From positions 1,528,479 to 1,592,478 of the forward strand of contig NZ_WUTW01000002.1 of assembly GCF_009831215.1 (NCBI RefSeq): a stretch of 64,000 nucleotides of DNA, read 5' to 3'. This DNA comes from Actinomadura rayongensis. GTDB lineage: Bacteria; Actinomycetota; Actinomycetes; Streptosporangiales; Streptosporangiaceae. Positions 45,906-53,740 of this stretch are shown in pieces; within the stretch, counting starts at the first letter, position 1, and every line of letters begins with the position of its first letter. The translations under genes were made by a program, and so were the position numbers. The notes beneath the pieces were generated by a model, which worked only from the letters and a program-made list of their open reading frames with translations, was not told the origin of the DNA and did not search any database.

Positions 45906-46691
45906 TCAAAACCCGCCCGTGTTCGCCGACGCCGAGCCGCCCGAGTTCCACGGCAACGAGCGCCGCTCGTGCAGTTGGTACTCGTGCTCGACGGGTATGC
46001 CGACCGGTCCGAGGACGTCGGCCAGCTGGCGCGCGAGTGCCTGGCAATCGGGACGGGGAACCCTGGAGATGACCCCGTCCAGCAGTCGCTCGGGGATGCC
46101 GGTGCTGGTCCAAACGCTGCCGTCGGGGTGGTGCAGGGCGAGGCCGATGCCGAGCGGAATGCCGGAACTCGGGTCGTCGGGGACGTCCCGTTCCCTGTGT
46201 TCGATCACCGTCACCGCCGAGACCGTGGCGATCGGCGCCCGGCTGATCCGCCAGCCACGAACCAGCCGGACGGTGGTCGGGTCCGTCGCAGGGACGAACG
46301 AAACGCGCAACACGCTGAAAAATTCGGTCATGAGGGAGAGCGTCACGAACGTTACGAGGAAAGCGGCACCAGCCGTGGTCTTCATGATGATCTCCGATGT
46401 CTCGGAGATGATGCCCAGGGCCAGGATGGCTCCGAGCATAGCGGGAAGGAGGCTTATCCACGCGAAGAACAACAACGGGACAAGGGTGGCGCTGAAAAGG
46501 TTCCGTGCCGACAACCCGGCAGAGCGCACGACGACATCCACTGATTTCGGCGTGACCCGCAACCAGTTCTGTTCCGGCCCATAACCGGGCACCCTGCGCG
46601 GCGGGCCAGGCGGCGCACCGTCAGAGCTGTCGACGGCCGCGCCACCGTGGATTCCGCTTGCGCGTCGCGCACGGCCGGGCGGCAGCGACAT
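45906..46691 (-). CDS. Membrane protein with a PH-like/YcxB-like domain
   Basis: The protein has about 261 residues, with a polar, Pro/Arg-rich N-terminus, two hydrophobic stretches in the middle (LFSATLVPLLFFAWISLL, and AAFLVTFVTLSLMTEFFS with the stretch before it) and a soluble C-terminal half rich in short beta strands (VRLVRGWRISRAPI, VTVIEHR, GSVWTSTGIP). This is the layout of actinomycete PH-domain membrane proteins of unknown role. The start is uncertain: ATG 46691 and ATG 46709 are in frame and neither has a strong ribosome site. The frame stays open much further upstream, but that part is only the shadow of the + strand gene. No operon partner is seen. Confidence 0.65.
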   Translation of the reverse strand: MSLPPGRARRASGIHGGAAVDSSDGAPPGPPRRVPGYGPEQNWLRVTPKSVDVVVRSAGLSARNLFSATLVPLLFFAWISLLPAMLGAILALGIISETSEIIMKTTAGAAFLVTFVTLSLMTEFFSVLRVSFVPATDPTTVRLVRGWRISRAPIATVSAVTVIEHRERDVPDDPSSGIPLGIGLALHHPDGSVWTSTGIPERLLDGVISRVPRPDCQALARQLADVLGPVGIPVEHEYQLHERRSLPWNSGGSASANTGGF

Positions 46692-46709
46692 CGCCAGCCG
46701 ATTCCGCAT

Positions 46710-47300
46710 ACGCGCGAAAAATGTCCGAAAATGGGAAGGCTGACGAGCAGGGGGCAATCGACCCACCTCCCGAGCGGCGCCCGGCAGTGCGAGCACTTCC
46801 GAACGGTGTCCTCTCCTACCGCCGAATTTACCATTGAAGTCGGCCAAGGAACAGACGGACGGCAGCTCGCTCGAAGTGCCGGAGAGTCCGATCTCCGTCC
46901 CGTCCGAAGACACGGCAAGCCTGGCACGGCGACCTGCACCTGAAAGAGCCTTTTGGACTGGCGCGGGCAGCCCCCCGGTCAGGCCCAATCTCCCGGCTTG
47001 GAGCCGTGGTGTCGCTGGTCGAAGAGGCAAGGCAAGCGCTGCTGTGCCGAGCGCTGTCGTCTTGACCGAACAGCGTGCGGCGCGATCGTCATCGTGCACC
47101 CATTGCTCGGACGTCGTGTTCGGGGTGATGGTGTGGAAGGTCGTTCGCTGACTTTCGGCATATTGCCCGAGCCGGGATGGACGTCGCGTAACGCCTGGCT
47201 TCTGGGTGGGTATTACGGATCGACTGTGCGTGGTGGCTCCCGCTGGGAGCCGTCGTGCGAGAGCATTCTCGCCGGGGCTGAGTTGGCAGCGGAGGGCCTG
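46710..47300. other. Intergenic region, no gene recognised
   Basis: About 590 bases upstream of the flavodoxin-like gene. Short open frames exist on both strands (for example 46834-47151 on +), but none has a recognisable domain or clear start. Promoters for the two flanking divergent genes should lie here; I see no confident -35/-10 pair. Confidence 0.4.
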
Positions 47301-48005
47301 ATGCCGAAATACGACGACTTGCGGGCGCTGTTCGTCAATTGCACGCTGAAGCGCTCGCCGGCGCCGAGCAACTCGCAGGGGCTCATCGACCTGAGCTCGC
47401 ACCTGATGGAGAAACAGGGTGTGCGCGTGGATCACATCCGGGCGGTGGACCATGACATCGCCACGGGCGTGTGGCCCGATATGACCGAGCACGGCTGGCC
47501 GTCGGACGAGTGGCCGCAGTTGCAGGAGCGGGTCATGGCCGCGGACATCCTGGTGCTGTGCGGGCCGATCTGGCTGGGCGACAACAGTTCGGTGATGAAG
47601 CAGGTCATCGAGCGGCTCTACGGCAACTCCTCGATCCTCAACGAGCAGGGCCAGTATGCCTACTACGGCCGGGTCGGCGGCTGCCTGATCACGGGAAACG
47701 AGGACGGCGTCAAGCACTGCGCCATGAACGTCCTTTACAGCCTGCAGCACTTGGGCTACTCGATCCCGCCCCAGGCCGACGCCGGATGGACCGGCGAGGC
47801 CGGTCCCGGGCCCTCCTACCTCGACCCGGGCTCGGGCGGACCGCAGAACGACTTCACCAACCGCAACACCACGTTCATGACGTGGAACCTGATGCACCTG
47901 GCCAGAATCCTCAAGGACGCGGGCGGCATCCCCGCACACGGCAACCAGCGTTCGGAATGGGACGCCGGCTGCCGGTTCGACTTCGAGAACCCGGACCACC
48001 GCTGA
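47301..48005 (+). CDS. Flavodoxin-fold NAD(P)H-dependent oxidoreductase
   Basis: The 234-aa protein starts at ATG 47301 with GGAGGG at 47291-47296. It has the flavodoxin-like layout: an N-terminal strand LRALFVNCTLK followed by a Ser/Pro/Asn-rich phosphate loop (RSPAPSNSQ), then ADILVLCGPIWLGDNSSVMK, which cradles the flavin ring, and GGCLITGNEDGVKH. Relatives are FMN-dependent quinone or azo reductases of the NADPH-dependent FMN reductase family. Longer upstream frames lack a ribosome site. It stands alone between the membrane protein and the first tRNA-derived repeat. A role as halogenase partner is not supported, as it is 45 kb away and a different flavin-enzyme type. Confidence 0.8.
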   Translation: MPKYDDLRALFVNCTLKRSPAPSNSQGLIDLSSHLMEKQGVRVDHIRAVDHDIATGVWPDMTEHGWPSDEWPQLQERVMAADILVLCGPIWLGDNSSVMKQVIERLYGNSSILNEQGQYAYYGRVGGCLITGNEDGVKHCAMNVLYSLQHLGYSIPPQADAGWTGEAGPGPSYLDPGSGGPQNDFTNRNTTFMTWNLMHLARILKDAGGIPAHGNQRSEWDAGCRFDFENPDHR

Positions 48006-48295
48006 TCTCCACAGTCCGGCCTGGGGGCCACCCCGACGGTAAGCCGACCGGTGCCGTCCCCCTTTGATCGACACCGGCCCCCAACCGGCGTCCACAAGGC
48101 TTCAAAGTGGGTAACGCGGCAGCGTCACATCCCGCCGGGCACCAGGTCCTGGAGCATCTGGTCGGCCGACGGACAGGTCGTACCCGTCATCGCCGTCGCG
48201 ATCGCAGCCTCGGTCGCGTTGGACTCGTTCATGAAGGAGCGGCCCGCTTGCTCAATCCACGCACGCCGGCTTCCGATCCAGACCAGGACGTACGC
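48006..48295. other. Chromosomal edge next to the first insertion site
   Basis: About 290 bases without a clear gene. On the minus strand an open frame ends at 48125 (its last ATG is 48232, residues MNESNATEAA...LVPGGM). It has balanced composition but no ribosome site and its upstream part runs into the tRNA-derived repeat, so it may be the cut end of a gene. I see nothing else here. Confidence 0.3.
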
Positions 48296-48324
48296 GAGGC
48301 CGGTACCCGTGGGGTACCGGCCTC
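48296..48324. terminator. 13-bp hairpin beside tRNA-Ser fragment 1
   Basis: A perfect stem (gaggccggtaccc/gggtaccggcctc) with a 3-base loop lies 24 bases beyond the 3' end of the minus-strand tRNA-Ser fragment. It is probably the old tRNA terminator. A related hairpin with a T-run lies beside the second fragment (60058-60087). Confidence 0.6.
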
Positions 48325-48348
48325 GGTGTTCTGCCTGGTCAGGCGGTG

Positions 48349-48401
48349 CGGAGGATACGAGATTCGAACTCGTGAGGGCTTGCACCCAACACGCTTTCCA
48401 A
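48349..48401 (-). repeat. 3' half of tRNA-Ser(GGA), attachment-site copy 1
   Basis: Read on the minus strand, this 53-bp segment runs from the anticodon loop (ttGGAaa) through the variable arm and the T-arm (gagttcgaatctc) to the acceptor end (tcctccg). The bases further 5' (cagac) cannot pair with the anticodon stem (gcgtg), so no complete tRNA is present. An identical 53-bp copy is at 60110-60162. This is the signature of a site displaced by a tyrosine-recombinase element that inserts at the tRNA anticodon loop. Confidence 0.85.
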
Positions 48402-48495
48402 GTCTGCGTCTTGGTGTTCGCCGGTGGTCGTAACCCAGCTGACCTGGGACTTTGGTATTCAGCTGGACGCTCCTGAACGCCCCCGAACACATGCG

Positions 48496-48516
48496 AATGC
48501 AACCACAACTGCAACC
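48496..48516. repeat. Arm-type repeat, left end of cassette
   Basis: A 21-bp sequence containing gcaaccacaactgcaacc lies 95 bases inside the first tRNA fragment. The identical 21 bp occurs at 60026-60046, just inside the second fragment. Internally it is a doubled gcaacc/aactgcaacc. It may be an integrase arm-binding site. Confidence 0.6.
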
Positions 48517-48673
48517 GCTGAGGCCGGGCTAAGACCGTGACCAGCCGGTGGGCCGTAGATGCTGATGTGGGCGCCAATGCCGGCTGGCGCCACCTCCACT
48601 GCCACCAGGGCCATCGCCAACTTGACCGGTGGCCCGAAGTGATTGACGACTGCAACTTTCAACGTCCTGCTCA

Positions 48674-48702
48674 TGACCGAGTGTGCTGCGACCCTGTATG
48701 AT
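48674..48702 (+). promoter_or_regulatory. Candidate promoter of the XRE/DUF5753 gene
   Basis: TATGAT at 48697-48702 is a near-perfect -10 box. TGACCG at 48674-48679 lies 17 bases upstream as a weak -35. The gene starts 38 bases downstream of the -10. Confidence 0.4.
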
Positions 48703-48740
48703 GCAAACTGATTCACAACGAGTCGCGAGGAAGGATCTCG

Positions 48741-49643
48741 GTGGCCGACTCTGACCACGCGGAACCGTCGGTGAGCCGACGGCGGCTCGCCGTCGAGTTG
48801 CGGCGGCTCCGCGACATGGCCGGGGTGTCCGGGCGGGAGTTGGCCATGCGGGTCGGCATCAGTCAGTCGAAGGTGTCGCGCATCGAGTCGGGCCGCACTC
48901 TGCCCACCGCGCCTGAGGTGGCGGCGTGGTCGGCTGCCGTTAATGCGCCAGCCGATACGGTGACGCTGCTGGAAGCGCTCACGGAGGCTGCTTTCACGGA
49001 GGTGCAGCGCTGGTCGCGGACACTGCGAGATCGCCCGCACGTGCAAGGCGACGTGCAGGAGGTGGAGGCCCGATCTCACCGAATCATGGTCTACGAGAAC
49101 ACGGTCGTGCCGGGACTGCTGCAAACCGCCGAATACGCTCGCCGTGTCTTCTCGTTCTTCGCGCCGGACGATGATGATGCCAACCTGTCGGCGGCCGTAG
49201 CCGGACGGCTGGACCGGCAGCTTGCTCTCTTCGATCACGACCACCACTTCGAGTTCCTGATCACGGAGGCGGCACTACGCTGGCGCCCCGGGCCGCCCCG
49301 TCTACTGCAGGCGCAACTCGACCGAATCGCTTCGCTGGCGACGCTCGACAATGTGCTGATCGGGTTGCTTCCGCACGCCGCCGAGGCAGTCACGTATGTG
49401 CCACATGGTTTCGTTCTTTTCGATCTTTACGAAGATTATTGGGCCGATTGTGGTGAGACCATCGCAATGGTCGAGACTGTGCATGCGAACCTCACTGTCA
49501 ACGATCCGGAGAGCGTCGCACGCTACAAGCGTGAATGGCGCCTGCTGAGCGAGGTGGCCCAATACGGCGAGGGCGCCCGTCTTTTTCTCAATGAACTCAC
49601 CACCGAGGTGCGAGCGTGGCAACAATGCCCGCACCCGCCATGA
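48741..49643 (+). CDS. XRE-family regulator with DUF5753 domain
   Basis: The 300-aa protein has an N-terminal helix-turn-helix (LAVELRRLRDMAGVSGREL, then GISQSKVSRIESG, residues 15-55) followed by a DUF5753 domain (about 105-285; VVPGLLQTAEYAR and LTVNDPESVARY segments). This is the common actinomycete Scr1-type architecture, usually paired with a small DUF397 protein, which is present here on the opposite strand. Members act as transcription factors or parts of small conflict modules; the targets are unknown. GTG start with GAGGAAGGA 7 bases upstream. It ends 38 bases before the DUF397 gene in a convergent arrangement. It is the first gene inside the tRNA-bounded cassette. Confidence 0.9.
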   Translation: MADSDHAEPSVSRRRLAVELRRLRDMAGVSGRELAMRVGISQSKVSRIESGRTLPTAPEVAAWSAAVNAPADTVTLLEALTEAAFTEVQRWSRTLRDRPHVQGDVQEVEARSHRIMVYENTVVPGLLQTAEYARRVFSFFAPDDDDANLSAAVAGRLDRQLALFDHDHHFEFLITEAALRWRPGPPRLLQAQLDRIASLATLDNVLIGLLPHAAEAVTYVPHGFVLFDLYEDYWADCGETIAMVETVHANLTVNDPESVARYKREWRLLSEVAQYGEGARLFLNELTTEVRAWQQCPHPP

Positions 49644-49681
49644 GGGCGTGGGGGTCGGCCGACCACCACGCCCTCAACTGG

Positions 49682-49963
49682 TCAGGCGGAGCCGATCCGC
49701 GTCAGCGCAAACCGCACGGCGAGCTGAGCGGACTGGAGGATGAACTGGACGGACTGGACGGCGAACTCGCGCAGCCACGCGCCCCTGCCCTTCCGCACCC
49801 GCCGACGGAAGTCCGCATACTCCTTCCGGCTAAACACGAGCCCGGGCTGGTACGGGTTCTTGGAGTCCCTGATGACGACGGCCCCTGCGATCCGCTCGAC
49901 GATAACGCAGCCGCCGCCGTTGCACCGGAAATTGAACTCCGGCATCTCACTGGCCTCTCGCAT
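49682..49963 (-). CDS. DUF397 protein (93 aa), partner of the XRE/DUF5753 gene
   Basis: Residues 10-60 match the DUF397 pattern: NFRCNGGGCVIVE, AVVIRDSKNP, then PGLVFSRKEYADFRR. The longer C-terminal tail (about 30 residues) is unusual for the family. ATG 49963 has a GAAGGGA site upstream. DUF397 genes normally follow the XRE gene on the same strand; here the two converge. DUF397 proteins are thought to bind the DUF5753 partner in the manner of an antitoxin or co-regulator (family inference). Confidence 0.75.
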   Translation of the reverse strand: MREASEMPEFNFRCNGGGCVIVERIAGAVVIRDSKNPYQPGLVFSRKEYADFRRRVRKGRGAWLREFAVQSVQFILQSAQLAVRFALTRIGSA

Positions 49964-50024
49964 TACATTATCCCTTCTCTGAGGCTTCGCGCTTTCTGCG
50001 CTGACATCAGATTCCCGGGCGAAC

Positions 50025-50106
50025 ATCCGCTACGAATCCGCTGTTAATCCGATCCCGATCCGCTTTCGGTCCGTTTTTCGTCCGGTCGATTCGCTATCGA
50101 TCCGCT
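50025..50106 (+). promoter_or_regulatory. SARP-type heptamer array, eight copies at 11-bp spacing
   Basis: Heptamers begin at 50025 (atccgct), 50036 (atccgct), 50047 (atccgat), 50058 (atccgct), 50069 (gtccgtt), 50080 (gtccggt), 50089 (attcgct) and 50100 (atccgct). Spacing is 11 bp except one 9-bp step. SARP regulators bind direct heptamer repeats spaced one helical turn apart near the -35 region. The array ends 33 bases before the SARP gene, so it is very likely its own operator and implies autoregulation. It could also control the DUF397 gene, which starts on the other side at 49963. Confidence 0.8.
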
Positions 50107-50139
50107 TCGCGTGCGCACTCGACGTGCGAGGAGGCAGTA

Positions 50140-51180
50140 ATGGAATACCAAGTCCTCGGCCCCGTGGCCGTCCTGTCGAACGAGCGGAACATACAGCTTC
50201 CGCAGCAGTGCCAGCACCTGCTCGCCGTTCTCGTCCTGGAGAACGGGCAGCCGGTGTCACGTCAGCGGCTGATCGAAATCGTGTGGAACGACCCCGATCC
50301 GATCGGTCGTGATGCTCGGCTCACGCGGATCGCCAGCGAACTCCGGCAACATCTCCGAGCAGCCGCTCCCGAGGTACCCGACCCGGTGCCCGGCACAGGG
50401 GACGCATACAAGCTCGTGATGTGCCCAGAGCAAGCCGACGTGCATCGCTTCCGCGCGAAAGTTGCTAAGGCCAAGACGCTGGCCGACGACGCAGCGATAC
50501 AGATGATCGGCGATGCCCTGGATGAGTGGACCGGGGGCCACGGTCTGTACGGCCGGCCTCTCGCGGGTATCTCTGGGACCTGGGCGGACAGCAACCGCGA
50601 AAAGCTGCGAATGGAGCACCGCAGCGCCAGCCTCTTCCGCATGGAGCGCATCGCACAGAACGGTGGGCACGAACAGGTGGCCGAAGAGTGCCGCATGCTG
50701 GACGACGACGCCGACGCGATGCTCGACGAAAAATTCGTCGCGATCTGGATGGTTACCGCCTACTGCACGGGTGGGCCCGACCTCCCGCTCTGGGTCTTCC
50801 GCAGAGCAGAAGAGCACTGGACGCGCTCATTGGGGCGTCCTGTCAGCCAGCCACTCGCGGAACTGGCTCGCCGCATCCAAGATCACGACCCTGAGCTGGC
50901 CGGTCCCCGAGGCGTCGCCCTCACGCGGCTCAGTACCTCAACTACAGCGAGCGCCCACCCTCTCACCGCCATCACAGGACAGACGAAGGAGACGACGACC
51001 GTGAGCGACCAGAAGGAACGCTCTTTCTTCCACAACGAGCACTCGTACATCGGCGCACAGGCTAAGGAATTCAACCAGGAGGTCACCATCAACCTCGGAG
51101 GTCTTCCCCAGAAGCGCGAGCCCGAGCAGACGCAGCAGGTTGAGCAGCCTAAGGACGACACAAGCGGCCAGGCATCATGA
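50140..51180 (+). CDS. SARP/BTAD-type regulator with an amyloid-like C-terminal motif
   Basis: The 346-aa protein has an N-terminal OmpR-like DNA-binding domain (MEYQVLGPVAVL, KLVMCPEQADVHRF end, about 1-95), a bacterial transcriptional activation-like helical domain (about 100-250), and a disordered Ser/Thr tail. Residues about 295-320 form a separate motif (NEHSYIGAQAKEFNQEVTIN). The next protein has the same motif at its N-terminus. GAGGAGG precedes ATG 50140. SARPs usually drive antibiotic pathways; this one sits inside the cassette and is translationally coupled (ATGA) to a membrane protein, so it looks like a sensor or regulator of that pair. Its own array of heptamers lies directly upstream. 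There is no NB-ARC ATPase domain. Confidence 0.8.
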   Translation: MEYQVLGPVAVLSNERNIQLPQQCQHLLAVLVLENGQPVSRQRLIEIVWNDPDPIGRDARLTRIASELRQHLRAAAPEVPDPVPGTGDAYKLVMCPEQADVHRFRAKVAKAKTLADDAAIQMIGDALDEWTGGHGLYGRPLAGISGTWADSNREKLRMEHRSASLFRMERIAQNGGHEQVAEECRMLDDDADAMLDEKFVAIWMVTAYCTGGPDLPLWVFRRAEEHWTRSLGRPVSQPLAELARRIQDHDPELAGPRGVALTRLSTSTTASAHPLTAITGQTKETTTVSDQKERSFFHNEHSYIGAQAKEFNQEVTINLGGLPQKREPEQTQQVEQPKDDTSGQAS

Positions 51181-53297
51181 AGGAACAGAAGCCCGCTCCC
51201 AAGGACGAGAAGGACACGGAGGCAACGTTCTCCAACGCTGAAGGGACCGTCGGGGCGCAGGGTGTCTTCAACGATGAAGTCACCATCTATGTAGCCGGTC
51301 CCGACGATCCTCCCGATCAGAGGCTGCGGGTCGCCAAGAACTACCTCGCAGCCCTGCTTCCGAGCCAAGCCCAAGAACTCCTGATGTCAGTGATCGCCGA
51401 GCGGTACTGCCAGGGCGAGGCCGCCTATTACTGGATGCTCGCGATCCTGAGCGGCAAGGCGCTGGCCGACTTGGACGAGGAGGGCCGCTACCGGTTCCGG
51501 AGCGCCTGGAAACAGGTCGAGCAGAGCAACGACCACTGGCTCACCGCGGCGAAGGTGATCAAAGACCTGATCGTGCTGCTTCAGGACCCGCAGGGCGACG
51601 CAGCGGGCACAGCGAGAATGGACCAGGTGCTGGCATCGTTCGAAGACCTACCGGAAGAACGTCGCGAGGAGATCCGCCGCCACCTCGACACCCTGTTCAC
51701 CACAGGACTTCGGCGGCAGCTCGAGCACATCCGTGCAGAACGGATACGCGGCCAGAGGCTTGGGAACGAGCGTAAGAGACGAGTCCCGAAGTTCTTCGAG
51801 CCGGTGCCCTACCCGCCGCAGAGCACCTTGTCACCCCGCCCGACGCTCCACCCGGCCCAAGCGGTGGTTGCCAGCGTCGCCATCCTGATGGGTGCGACCG
51901 GAGCGCTCTGGGGGGAGAGCCTCTCTCTCCGGCATGGCGGCACGGGTCCTGTGCTGGCGGTATCGGCTCTGGTGTGCGTGGCGCTGCTCGGCTGGCTCGC
52001 CCCGGTCCGCTTCCCGGTCCGCTTCTCCCCGTGGCAGGAGGACCCGGCGGCCAAGACGAGTGACAAGATGAGAGCCGCTGTGAAGCGAGTCTTCGAGCGC
52101 GTCCGCAGGAACGCCTCCGACGGAGAGAGTACGAAGGGGTGGAGCGCGGCGACACGGGCCGTCCAAGCGGCCCTGACCCGGGAGTACGCAAGCGTCTACG
52201 GCAGCCCCAAAGTTCCGCCCGGCGGTGTCGATTATCTGATCAAGAGACACGCCCAAGACGCCTGGAAACTCTTCCGTGACGGGAAGCTCAACACGCGGCC
52301 GAGAGAAGCTACACGGTTCGACTGCGCGGCCATCGCCCTCGCAGCCATCGCACTCGGCACTGTGATCCGAATCCTCCTCGCCGAACCGACGCTGGCAGCG
52401 GGCCCGATCGGCCTGACGTTCTGTGCCGGTCTGATGCTTCCCGCGAGTCATGGCGACGTCTTCCTCATCCGGTTGCTGCACCGGAGCCGCGAGCGAGCCA
52501 TGGCGGCCCAGCGGCTACTCGTCGAAAAGGAACTTTACGCAAAACGGCTGCAGGAATTGGCTGACCGGCCTGACGACACCGAGATGGCCCGCTGGCTGGA
52601 CGACGACAAGCACTACTTCCGTACCCTCGTATTGAAGCAATACGGCATGGAGAGTGAAGACGTCATCGCCGAAGCGGTTCTCACCGAGCCGGCCCCTGGC
52701 GCCAGCCGATCGCGGGTTCGCCGCGGCCCTTGGCGGTACTCGTCGTACAGAATGTGGATCTACTTGCTGACCAACTCCGGAGTAAGGCAAATCGCCGTGC
52801 ATCTGGACTTTGCCAGCGGGACGCTGAGCAACCAGGAGCGTACGGCGTTCCGGTACGACTCGGTCGCCTCAGCGAGCATCATCGAGATCGGGATCTGCTT
52901 CGACGAGGACAGACGGGCAGTACTCCCACCGAGTCAACGGAAACGCCGACCACCGGCCTCTGTATTTGACACGGAGGCAAATGAGAAATCAGACGGGTAT
53001 CCGGACACGGAGGGGAACGAAACACCGCGGCCGAAGTCGACGTCGAACACGAACGTGGAACCGGTGATGCTCCAGTTATTCCGGCTCATGCTGGTCAACA
53101 GAGAGCGGTTCACCGTGACGGTGGAGCAACTGGCCGAGGTAGACGAGACGGTCGGAGACGATGTGACCTACCTGCGACGACTGGCACTCGACGACTCAGG
53201 AGTGAGCAGCGCGCTGCGCATCCTCGAACAGGTGGCGGCCGAGGGCAGCGACTGGGTACGGCACGCGCAGATGCGCGCCGAACAGATCATCCTTTAG
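51177..53297 (+). CDS. Multi-span membrane protein sharing the SARP partner's motif
   Basis: The 706-aa protein overlaps the SARP stop by 4 bases. Residues about 17-40 contain NAEGTVGAQGVFNDEVTI, closely matching the C-terminus of the SARP protein. A helical region (55-215) follows, then hydrophobic spans near 235-255 and 265-285 and a pair in 385-430, and a cytoplasmic C-terminal half with coiled-coil-like and beta segments. I do not recognise a named family. A short self-assembling motif on a regulator and a matching one on a membrane protein is the layout of bacterial amyloid-signalling pairs, in which the second protein is the effector. A role as membrane-disrupting effector is inference. 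A hairpin follows the stop. Confidence 0.7.
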   Translation: MKEQKPAPKDEKDTEATFSNAEGTVGAQGVFNDEVTIYVAGPDDPPDQRLRVAKNYLAALLPSQAQELLMSVIAERYCQGEAAYYWMLAILSGKALADLDEEGRYRFRSAWKQVEQSNDHWLTAAKVIKDLIVLLQDPQGDAAGTARMDQVLASFEDLPEERREEIRRHLDTLFTTGLRRQLEHIRAERIRGQRLGNERKRRVPKFFEPVPYPPQSTLSPRPTLHPAQAVVASVAILMGATGALWGESLSLRHGGTGPVLAVSALVCVALLGWLAPVRFPVRFSPWQEDPAAKTSDKMRAAVKRVFERVRRNASDGESTKGWSAATRAVQAALTREYASVYGSPKVPPGGVDYLIKRHAQDAWKLFRDGKLNTRPREATRFDCAAIALAAIALGTVIRILLAEPTLAAGPIGLTFCAGLMLPASHGDVFLIRLLHRSRERAMAAQRLLVEKELYAKRLQELADRPDDTEMARWLDDDKHYFRTLVLKQYGMESEDVIAEAVLTEPAPGASRSRVRRGPWRYSSYRMWIYLLTNSGVRQIAVHLDFASGTLSNQERTAFRYDSVASASIIEIGICFDEDRRAVLPPSQRKRRPPASVFDTEANEKSDGYPDTEGNETPRPKSTSNTNVEPVMLQLFRLMLVNRERFTVTVEQLAEVDETVGDDVTYLRRLALDDSGVSSALRILEQVAAEGSDWVRHAQMRAEQIIL

Positions 53298-53318
53298 ACC
53301 CGGCAAGCAGGGCCGGGT
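53298..53318 (+). terminator. Hairpin after the SARP-membrane protein operon
   Basis: A 7-bp stem (acccggc/gccgggt) with a 7-base loop starts immediately after the stop codon of the membrane protein. No T-run follows. Confidence 0.45.
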
Positions 53319-53407
53319 GGAATCCGGGGCCGGGCCGGTCAACGGAACAGCTTTGATCACGGGTGTCCCCTTCCGGAGGACTCAGAAATTCCGACACTCA
53401 ACGAATA

Positions 53408-53441
53408 TGACGATAAGTATTTAGGCAACTACTTATCGTCA
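53408..53441. repeat. 12-bp perfect inverted repeat, AT-rich
   Basis: tgacgataagta and tacttatcgtca form a perfect 12-bp stem around a 10-base loop. The segment is much richer in A/T than its surroundings. It may be an operator, a recombinase site or a terminator; no gene overlaps it. Confidence 0.5.
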
Positions 53442-53555
53442 GGATAGTGTTTCGTCGCCGATGACCCGGTCATTACGATGGCCGTCCAGCTAGTGGCGGG
53501 CCATAAAAGAAGGGAGAAGGCCCGGTAACAGCACCTAGCTGGGCCTCAGGAGCTT

Positions 53556-53640
53556 AACTGCAACCAGACACGACGAGGCCCCGGTTCCCAGCAGGGGCCG
53601 AGGCTTGCGTTTCGCCTGGTCAGGCGGGGCGGGGATGCGA
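53556..53640 (-). repeat. Decayed third copy of the tRNA-Ser attachment region
   Basis: The order of parts matches the perfect copies: aactgcaacc (as in the arm repeat) at 53556, a hairpin ggcccc/ggggcc (53577-53599), then gcctggtcaggcgg (53614-53627), which is shared with the flank of copy 1, and gcggggatgcgag, which resembles the tRNA acceptor end. The T-arm and anticodon parts are lost. This suggests an older insertion boundary between the SARP cassette and the CBASS cassette. Confidence 0.45.
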
Positions 53641-53740
53641 GTTCACGGGTGGCGAAAGCCCTGGGGCCGCTCAGTCTTCCGGTGCTTGAACACTCATCTG
53701 GGGGACAATGGGTTCACGATGAAGGTTTTCAGGTCCAACC

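Noticed and set aside
47301..48005. The flavodoxin-like protein as flavin reductase for the halogenase
   Set aside because: It is 45 kb away, outside the operon and of the quinone-reductase type; nothing in the sequence links the two.
45906..48095. A 729-residue minus-strand frame read as one gene
   Set aside because: Only the first-called 261 C-terminal residues look real. The rest lies opposite the flavodoxin-like gene and is its shadow.
48349..48430. A complete tRNA-Ser gene
   Set aside because: Only the 3' half from the anticodon loop is present; the 5' anticodon stem, D-arm and acceptor strand are missing. The same holds for 60110-60162.
48459..48674. A 71-codon minus-strand ORF upstream of the XRE gene
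   Set aside because: No ribosome site, overlaps the arm-type repeat and the likely promoter of the XRE gene; no recognisable domain.
50025..50106. The heptamer array as plasmid replication iterons
   Set aside because: There is no replication initiator nearby, and the 11-bp spacing before a SARP gene fits a SARP operator better. It is kept as an alternative in the finding.
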